The notes beneath the pieces are model-generated. The model was not told the DNA's origin, ran no database searches, and worked only from the letters and a program-made list of their open reading frames with translations. From Zea mays (Eukaryota > Streptophyta > Magnoliopsida > Poales > Poaceae), in contig NC_050096.1 of NCBI RefSeq assembly GCF_902167145.1, positions 198,106,566 through 198,170,565 on the forward strand: a DNA stretch of 64,000 nucleotides. The letters run 5' to 3'. Below are positions 57,301-64,000 of this stretch, piece after piece (positions within the stretch are counted from its first letter, which is position 1; every line of letters starts with the position of its first letter). The translations under genes were made by a program, and so were the position numbers.

Positions 57301-57661
57301 GGGCTTGTTTGGGAATGCAGTTTTGAAATATTGTAGTTGTGAGATACCATAGTTTACAATTGTACATGACATAAATATTACAATATTGCTTTACCACAGT
57401 AAAACTACAGTATTCTCAAAACCGAGATCTGTTTGGTTCTATTGGAAAAACAAAGTATATGTAGAGAGAAGAGAAGAAAACTGAGGTCCTGAGTGGAGTT
57501 TCGAAAACTCTTAAAATACCACAGATTTGGATAAATCATGGTATTTAAAACTGAGTTTGTCTTTACAAACCAAACAACTTTTAAGCTCCAATATTATAGT
57601 ATCCTCAAATACCATAGTATTGTTTCAAAACTGCAAAAATATTATAATTCCAAATAGAGCC
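57301..57661. mobile_element. MITE with 3-bp target duplication
   Basis: 361 bp with imperfect inverted ends (GGGCTTGTTTGGGAAT...CAGTTTTGAAA and CAAAACTGCA...TTCCAAATAGAGCC) and ACA on each side (57298-57300 and 57662-57664). Probably PIF/Harbinger-like. Confidence 0.65.
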
Positions 57662-57860
57662 ACAGTGTTTTCAAGCGTTGAATTGTGAATGCATGAGCCT
57701 AGACCATGGCATGCTGCCTGGCCGACAGTCCCGATTCCCAAACCATGGTGTCAACTGAATAAATCCTGCACTTTCCGGTATTGTAATTTCCACACACGCA
57801 CGCAGTTCTCTCCGATCTTTTAAGTGCTAGTAGACTGATAGCTCCATATACTACATTTTT

Positions 57861-57876
57861 GTGTGTGTGTGTGTGT
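57861..57876. repeat. (GT)8 microsatellite
   Basis: Eight GT dinucleotides in the intergenic region. Confidence 0.95.
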
Positions 57877-58423
57877 TTGGTACGATGAGCCGACGAAGCA
57901 CACCAAGACCGAGTATAAACGATGACTTAGACCAGTTGACTTCGTAAAAGAATTCTTCAAGTGGTCACTAAGCGCGTTTACATGGTACGGCCTTGAGCCC
58001 TCCTCCCATCGGGAATTGGCGGCCCACTGCGGAAACCAAAGAAAATGGCTTTTGCTTTTTTTTTTTGAGGGTCTCACATCTCGTTCCTGGTCAGCGCAGC
58101 TTGTTTTCTAGCAGCAAAATAAACGCTTAGATTAAAAAAACAAAGGAAAAAGAAATGACGGCGACGAGGTGGAGCACGCTGGTCCAAATATAGTAGATCT
58201 AGCCGTGAGTGACAAAAAATGCTCCAAGCTGATGGTTGTAGGATAGTTCAAATATGTTTGATTGAAACTGTCGAATCTGAAAAATATGGAGCAGCAGATG
58301 ATTCTAAATTGAAGTATAGAAATCTTTCGATTTTTTTTTAAAAAAATACTTTGTTGTTGTATTATTTTGGTTGAGATTTTAGATTTTTGGCACCGAATCT
58401 TTTCAGTAAGTTAAACCCCTTAA

Positions 58424-58561
58424 GGACTTATTCGGTTATTTTCAATCCATATGTATTGGAGGGGATTAATATGGATTAGAAGATATTTTTGACTTACTAG
58501 TAATTGAAATCCTCTTAATCTTTCTCAATCCATATGGATTGGGGTAGAACCAAATAAGTCC
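58424..58561. mobile_element. Tourist-type MITE
   Basis: 138 bp, ends GGACTTATTCGGTT and AACCAAATAAGTCC, TAA on each side (58421-58423 and 58562-58564). The inner CCATATG motif is mirrored. Confidence 0.8.
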
Positions 58562-58564
58562 TAA

Positions 58565-59129
58565 CCGTACTTCGGTATCAAGGTCGACAGCTTCTCTTGT
58601 TCCAGAATCGCAAAACTCGGATTCAAATTTATTTTTCTTTAAACTGCCGAGCAGAATAGGAACGCGAACGTCGATGTAAATGTCTTGTTCGTGGATCGGT
58701 TGCATGTCCTGCATTCTGAGCTTGGTCCGGGAAATGCAAAAAGGGTCTTCCAGCTAAGCTACGCAGACAGGTAGATTTTGTATATGTTAATATATCTTAA
58801 AGAAATATAAGATACTCTCTCAGTCTCAAATTAAAATTCATTTTAAATAATTAAAAGGTTCGTATAAGATTTGATGTATGTGTCTACATTCATCATTATT
58901 CATTTAAATACAGACATAAACTATAAGTGCTAAAACAAATATTGTTTTAGAGCAGATGGGGTATATAATGAGATAAATTAACGGCCTCATCAAGAGTATA
59001 ACTAATAAACTGTATAAGATAAGCAACCAAACAATGAGCCATTGCATACGCCTGGTGGGGCCTGGGTGAACTATTTCAAAGCCAGATTAGGACGTGCAAA
59101 CAACCGGTTAGACCGTTGCTTTAGATTCA
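58565..59129. other. Intergenic, nothing supported
   Basis: A/T-rich sequence between a MITE and the LINE fragment. I see no exon or structured element. Confidence 0.5.
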
Positions 59130-60615
59130 TGAGATTTGCCAAGACCAATCTTTCAGGTATTGGGTCTTCCTTTACACTCTAGGAAACTTCGACGGATTGA
59201 GGTGCAACCTCTAATTGATAAGATTGGTGCTAGACTAGCAGGTTGGAAGGACAAGTTCCTATCAAAAGCTGGTAGAGAAACACTAGTTAAGACGGTGCTA
59301 TCATCTCAACCTATCTACCACTTAACAGTGTTCCCACCTCAAAAATGGGTCATTCAGAGGATTGATCGTATCCGGCGAAGTTTTCTTTGGAAGGGTGATG
59401 ACCCAGAGAATTCGAGTGGTGGTCATTGTCTAATCAATTGGCAAGTCACAGCTAGACCCAAGTCTTTGGGAGGCCTCGGGATCTTAGATTTGGAACGCTT
59501 CGCACGGGCACTACGTCTGCGTTGGATGTGGTACAACTGGAAAAATGAGGACAGAGCCTGGGTGGGGCTGGACATTCCCTGTGATAAAACTGATCAGGAC
59601 TTATTTCACGCCTCTACGGTGGTCACAGTGGGCAATGGCAATAAGGCATTGTTTTGGAAATCCAGTTGGATCTCTGAGATGGCACCTCGTCACATTGCAC
59701 CATCTCTTTTCAGAAAAACGAGACATAAGAATATCACGGTCAATAGGGGACTAGAGGATAATAGATGGATATCCAATATCTGACCGATTCAGGAAGGTAC
59801 TGAAATTCAAGAATTGATGGCACTGTGGGAAGCCATCAGTGACGTTGTAAGGGACGTTGAAAATGAAGATCAAATATTATGGCGCTGGACTGTCAATGGC
59901 GAATACTCTACCCGTAGCGCCTACCAAGCTCAGTTCAATGGAAGCATGTTTAGAATGAAAATTGAAGCAATATGGAAGGCAAAAGCGGAGCCTAAATGCC
60001 GTTTTTTCGCGTGGACGCTCCTACATGAAAAGATCCTCACAGCTAACAATTTGCAGAAGAGGGGATGAGATCACAACCCTATTTGTCCTCTTTGTCACAT
60101 AGATCCGGAAACCCCGAGTCACCTGTGCAAATATTGTAGTTACTCAAAAAGCATTTGGCGGACTTTGTTACATTGGACCAATCTCAACTCTTTAGCAAAC
60201 CTAAACTATGATGGCCAGTTACATACTTGGTGGAGAAGATGTAGACTCAGAATTGATAAGCCAAGACGAAGGTTATTTGACGGGCTAGTAGTCTATTTTT
60301 GGTGGAATATTTGGAAAGAAAGAAATAGGCGAATTTTTCAAAATTCCGGGAATGATCAACTTGTCGTCGCCCATCAAATCAAGGAGGATATCTTACAATA
60401 CAGTGCGGCTTTCTCTTTCTTTTGATCAGAGAGTTCTCTAGTGGTGGTTTTGTTTTTTCTTAGTGGTGGTTCTTTTTTTTCTCTTCTTTTCGCTCTCTTC
60501 TTTTTTCTTGAATTGGCTGTAGTTGGTACCTTGCTGGCCAGTAGTCCCTGTATTTGGTTTTTTCTCCTTCTATTAATATATTCGGCAATCCTCTTGCCGT
60601 CCTTTCGAAAAAAGG
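59130..60615 (+). mobile_element. 5'-truncated LINE (L1-type non-LTR retrotransposon)
   Basis: The frame 59136-59783 reads VLGLPLHSRKLRRIEVQPLI, the region after the reverse transcriptase in plant L1 ORF2. Frames 59814-60068 and 60165-60425 carry the zf-RVT type region (WRWTVNGEYSTRSAYQAQFN; CPLCHIDPETPSHL). Stops at 59781-59783 and 60066-60068 and a frame change break it. The 3' end TCGGCAATCCTCTTGCCGTC and TTTCGAAAAAA is typical of maize LINEs. The endonuclease and the reverse-transcriptase core are missing, so it is a dead 5'-truncated copy. No target duplication was found. Confidence 0.85.
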
Positions 60616-61842
60616 TACATTCACAAAGTATATTAGAATAGTCCCCTACCCGCAGCTCATCGACACAAGTATTATCTATACCACAATATAATCCGCCAAT
60701 TTAAATATTGAAAAACTCCCTCAACAAAACCAGCCCATACTCATAATCTTCACTAAATCTATCAAACAAATTGCATCTAAATTTAACACGCTATTAAATC
60801 AATGATTCAAATCGTTGGATAATCTTCTTCCTTTTACTTGGTCAAACATAATAGACAATATTATTTGAGTCATCTTTCATCCCTCCATCCCGCGCCGCCG
60901 TCGATCCTCATCTCGGGTTGTCACCATCGATTCACCACTCAATGTTGTAGTGTTAGGCTATATACTAGTATTTAAACAGCATTGTATTATACATCTAATT
61001 CGGCTGAACCCGTGTAAACTCTATCCCAATAACTACTGCTCTGATTCATATTCATCAGATTACTCGTCATGGTAAAAAACGCATCGACAACGTTTCTACT
61101 TTAGTAGAAGGTGAGTAGGTGAGTGTGTATAGGTGGCGTCTAGTTCCCTGTAATTTTTGAGAAATTAGATACTACACAAAATTTAAATAAAGTTCTACTA
61201 TCAGCTTACGTTGATATTGTGAGATTATGGTACAAAACATAATACAAAATTCAGAAGCTGTTTATTTAATAATGAGATTATAAAAATAAGATTTTAACCA
61301 AACAGGACATAAAGTCGACATCCATGAACCATGAAACTTTTTAAGAACTGGTGACGTTTCCCTTAAAAAAAGGGTGACGACGGCCAGGAGGATGGAAAAA
61401 CTTGGATCTGTCTGTATGTTCCGAAGTCCAAACCCAGTGAAATTGCTGCGAAGTTTTCACGACCACCATGTCCATCCGCTAAAACTTGCGCAGCACCTGC
61501 ATCTTCTTGCCGAGTCGAACTGCACACGTAGATACTCCAATAGATGCTTGTCGAGGTCGTTGTGCTGCTGCCGTCGACATCTCCACATCGGCAAAACGAC
61601 TCTCCTCCAATCGAACACGCCGTACGCTACAATTTTCACGGCCTCTCAATCTGACAGAAGGCACTTGAATTCATTCACTTGACACGGTCTAAATTCTGTG
61701 GGTCACGAGTAAAGTTTTTTTTTTCTTCTAGAGAGAGGACGCAGAGATGTCAAAGGAAATAAATGATTCTGAAGGAAATAAATGATTCTGATTGTTATAT
61801 TTAAGAAGGAAAAAAAGGCAACTAGTAGCAGCAGGCAAGTAG
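60616..61842. other. Upstream region of the EXO70 gene
   Basis: No gene is recognised. 61373-61690 is more GC-rich and has short frames on both strands without family resemblance. Confidence 0.5.
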
Positions 61843-61849
61843 TATAAAT
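61843..61849 (+). promoter_or_regulatory. TATA box of the EXO70 gene
   Basis: TATAAAT, 144 bp before the ATG at 61993. This would place the transcription start near 61875, at the beginning of the GC-rich leader. Confidence 0.65.
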
Positions 61850-61992
61850 TATGGCCACGTTATTCGTGGCGTAACAGGCTCTCACCTTTAGAACCGTTCC
61901 AGACTCTGCGACGACGACGGCGGCGGTGGGATTGGTGGGAAGGAAGAAAGCTTGCTCCCTGTGTTCCAACGACGACCGAACCGACTGCGTCC

Positions 61993-63798
61993 ATGGAGCG
62001 CATGCCGCAGGACGCCGGGCAGGAGAGAGTCATGGCGGCCGCTAAGCAGATCCTGAAGAGCCTTGCCGTGTCCAAGAACGCCGCCGACGACATGATGCAC
62101 TTCCTGTCGACTTTCGACCCGCGCCTCCACCCGCTGTCCTCCCCGGAGGCGGCCGAGGAGGAGGCGTCCGGGTCCGGCGCTGATGATGATGATCTCGAAG
62201 AGGAGGAGGAGATCGCCGCCGCGGAGGAGGTGATCATCCGGTGCGAGTCCTCGTCGATGACGTCCGGCGTGTTCTCTGACTACCTGTACGCCGTGGACGA
62301 CGCCATCGCCGCGTCCGGCCGCTCGGCCCGCGCCGCCGCCGCCGTGCACGCCGCCATGCCGCGCCTGGAGGAGGAGGCGCGCGCCCTGCTCTCTTCCTCT
62401 CCGTCCCTGCGGCGCCTCTCGGTGTCGTCGGATGACCTCGGCGACGCGACGACCACGCCCGACGCGTCCCCGCGCCACGGGAACGGGCACGGCACGCTGT
62501 CCCCGACCGCCGCGGCCTCCGTGGGCGCCGTCGCGGCGCGCATGCTGCGCGCCGGGTACGGCCCGGAGCTCGCGCAGGTGTACGTTGCCGCCCGCCGCGA
62601 TGCGCTGGCGGACTCCGTGGCGCTCCTCGGCGTCGAGGCCGTCGCCATCGAGGAGGTGCTCAGGATGGAGTGGACGGCGCTGGACCAGAGGATGCGGCGG
62701 TGGAGCCACGCCGTGCGGGCCGTGGTCAGGACGCTCCTCGCCGCCGAGCGCCAGCTCTGCGACGAGGTGTTCGCGGCGGACGAGGGCCTCGGCCACGAGT
62801 GCTTCGCCGACGTCGCCAGGGCCTGCGTCCTGCAGCTGCTAGCCTTCGCGGACGCGGTGGCCGTGTCGCCGCGCGCCACCGAGAAGCTGTACCGCACGCT
62901 CGGCATGTACGAGGCGCTCGCCGACGTGCAGCCGGACCTGGAGGCGCTCTTCTCAGACGACGACGGCGCGCGCGAGTTCTTCGCGTCGGAGGCCTCCAGC
63001 GCCGTCCAGCAGCTGGGCTCCACCGTGCGCCACACCATCGAGGAGTTCAGCCAAGCCATCCACGGCGAGGCGTCGCGGAGGCCTGTCCACGGCGGGGACA
63101 TCCACCCCATGGCCCGCTACGTCCTCAACTACTGCGGCCTCCTCGCCGACTGCCGCGGCGCCCTGGACGCGGTCCTCGGCGACGCCGGCGGCCTGGACGA
63201 CGCGTCCTCCGACGGCCGCGGCGCCGCCTCGACGCCGTCCGCGTGCTGCATCCGCGAGCTGCTCACGCTGCTGCTGCGCAACATCGACGACAAGTCCCGG
63301 CTGTACGACGACGCCGGGCTGCGGAACATCTTCCTGATGAACAACCTCTACTACGTGGTGCAGAAGGTGCGGGAGTCCCCGTCGCTGCGCGAGCTCGTCG
63401 GCGACGACTGGCTCCGGCGGTACCGCGGACAGATCCGGCAGTACGAGACCGGCTACCTCCGGGCGTCCTGGGCCGCCGTGCTGTCCCAGCTGAGGAGGGA
63501 CGACGGCGCGGCGGCTAGGCCGCCGGCCGGGCACAGGGCGCCGTCGGGCCCGTCGGCCAAGAGCTTCAACGCGGTGTTCCAGGAGCTGTACCGGACGCAG
63601 ACGGCGTGGAAGGTGGCGGACGCCCAGCTCCGTGAGGAGCTGCGCATCGCGGTGTCGGAGCGGCTGATCCCGGCGTACCGGGCGTTCCTCGGGCAGGGCA
63701 CCCGGCACCCGGCGAGACACGTCAAGTGGAGCCTCGACGACCTCGAGTGCTACATGCTGGACTTCTTCGAAGGCGTGCAGAAGTTTGTCAGGTGGTGA
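61993..63798 (+). CDS. Exocyst complex subunit EXO70 family protein
   Basis: A single exon of 601 codons, ATG in context GTCCATGG, stop TGA at 63796-63798. The N-terminal part has the family look (QERVMAAAKQILKSL, NAADDMMHFLSTFDPRL), an acidic stretch at about residues 50-80, then AAEEVIIRCESSSMTSGVFS where many relatives have a IxRWDS-type motif. The Exo70 domain (PF03081) covers about residues 225-590, with SAVQQLGSTVRHTIEEFSQA, HPMARYVLNYCGLL, FLMNNLYYVVQKVRESPSL and the C-terminal SLDDLECYMLDFFEG. EXO70 proteins bind plasma-membrane lipids and tether secretory vesicles as part of the octameric exocyst; plants have many paralogues with roles in secretion, cell wall and defence. The lack of introns fits most plant EXO70 genes outside the A clade. 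No damage is seen. The subfamily letter is not assigned. Confidence 0.95.
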   Translation: MERMPQDAGQERVMAAAKQILKSLAVSKNAADDMMHFLSTFDPRLHPLSSPEAAEEEASGSGADDDDLEEEEEIAAAEEVIIRCESSSMTSGVFSDYLYAVDDAIAASGRSARAAAAVHAAMPRLEEEARALLSSSPSLRRLSVSSDDLGDATTTPDASPRHGNGHGTLSPTAAASVGAVAARMLRAGYGPELAQVYVAARRDALADSVALLGVEAVAIEEVLRMEWTALDQRMRRWSHAVRAVVRTLLAAERQLCDEVFAADEGLGHECFADVARACVLQLLAFADAVAVSPRATEKLYRTLGMYEALADVQPDLEALFSDDDGAREFFASEASSAVQQLGSTVRHTIEEFSQAIHGEASRRPVHGGDIHPMARYVLNYCGLLADCRGALDAVLGDAGGLDDASSDGRGAASTPSACCIRELLTLLLRNIDDKSRLYDDAGLRNIFLMNNLYYVVQKVRESPSLRELVGDDWLRRYRGQIRQYETGYLRASWAAVLSQLRRDDGAAARPPAGHRAPSGPSAKSFNAVFQELYRTQTAWKVADAQLREELRIAVSERLIPAYRAFLGQGTRHPARHVKWSLDDLECYMLDFFEGVQKFVRW

Positions 63799-64000
63799 TC
63801 ACCGGAGCAGAGGATCATCAATTCACCAATCAGCATCCATGGCGAGTTTGGGACGTGCGTGCATCGTGAACTCGTGGCGTATGCGCTCCAATCTCATGGC
63901 ACTTACGATGCCGTAGAATCTCGTTTCTCCTCTCTTCTAGGAAATCCTTTTTTTTACACTGAGATAGATGTAGATATGCATCAAATTCAGGAGTGTGTAT
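63799..64000 (+). other. EXO70 3' UTR and flank
   Basis: Non-coding, with no clear polyadenylation signal before the window ends. Confidence 0.5.

Noticed and set aside
62670..63720. Frames of 250-300 codons overlapping EXO70 in other frames
   Set aside because: High third-position GC in the EXO70 exon opens the other frames. Only the 601-codon frame has family motifs.

Overview
This is plant nuclear DNA, almost certainly maize (Zea mays) or a very close relative. The evidence is GT-AG introns, GC-rich grass-type exons, Sirevirus LTRs full of CACCGGACAGTCCGGTG palindromes, a Tekay-like chromovirus with 3.3-kb LTRs, and Helitrons with maize-type termini that carry host gene pieces. I see nothing bacterial: no operons, ribosome binding sites or CRISPR arrays.

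Left part (1-10000). A two-exon glycosyltransferase-77-like gene (949-2140) has lost its last seven codons to a 1.3-kb fold-back Mutator-like element (2121-3447, 9-bp target duplication). Each arm of that element carries a tRNA-Lys-like relic. Next comes a gene-capturing Helitron (about 3849-9996) with exons resembling an RCC1/UVR8-like gene (antisense), a kinesin-7 motor and importin-5, plus one unidentified exon. It has since been invaded by SINE-like sequences, a solo Sirevirus LTR and, inside that LTR, a hAT-type MITE.

FAR1 block (10169-23785). A FAR1/FHY3-type gene is split by a Sirevirus of the Opie/Ji group. The locus then underwent a tandem duplication and a solo-LTR deletion. The order is FAR1 5' part, Sirevirus with a truncated second LTR, FAR1 5' part again, solo LTR, FAR1 3' part. 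A 2058-bp segment is present twice with no difference seen.

RPL17 block (24600-48510). An intact seven-exon gene for ribosomal protein L17 (uL22) lies on the minus strand. Its proximal promoter (telo box and site II motifs) is cut off by a 21-kb chromovirus (27452-48510, TSD GCTAC). That element contains a second full-length Sirevirus (35035-44432, TSD TTGTT) inside its gag gene. Both retroelements are damaged by stops, frameshifts or active-site changes.

Right part (48511-64000). A textbook maize Helitron on the minus strand (48722-56829) carries pieces of four host genes in sense orientation: a kelch-repeat gene, proteasome subunit alpha-1 (PAA), threonine aldolase and a BPA1-like gene. 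MITEs and a 5'-truncated LINE follow. The window ends with an intact single-exon EXO70 exocyst gene (61993-63798).

The genes that look functional are RPL17, EXO70 and probably the GT77-like gene with an altered C-terminus. Most of the rest is layered transposable elements, and the target-site duplications give their order of arrival.
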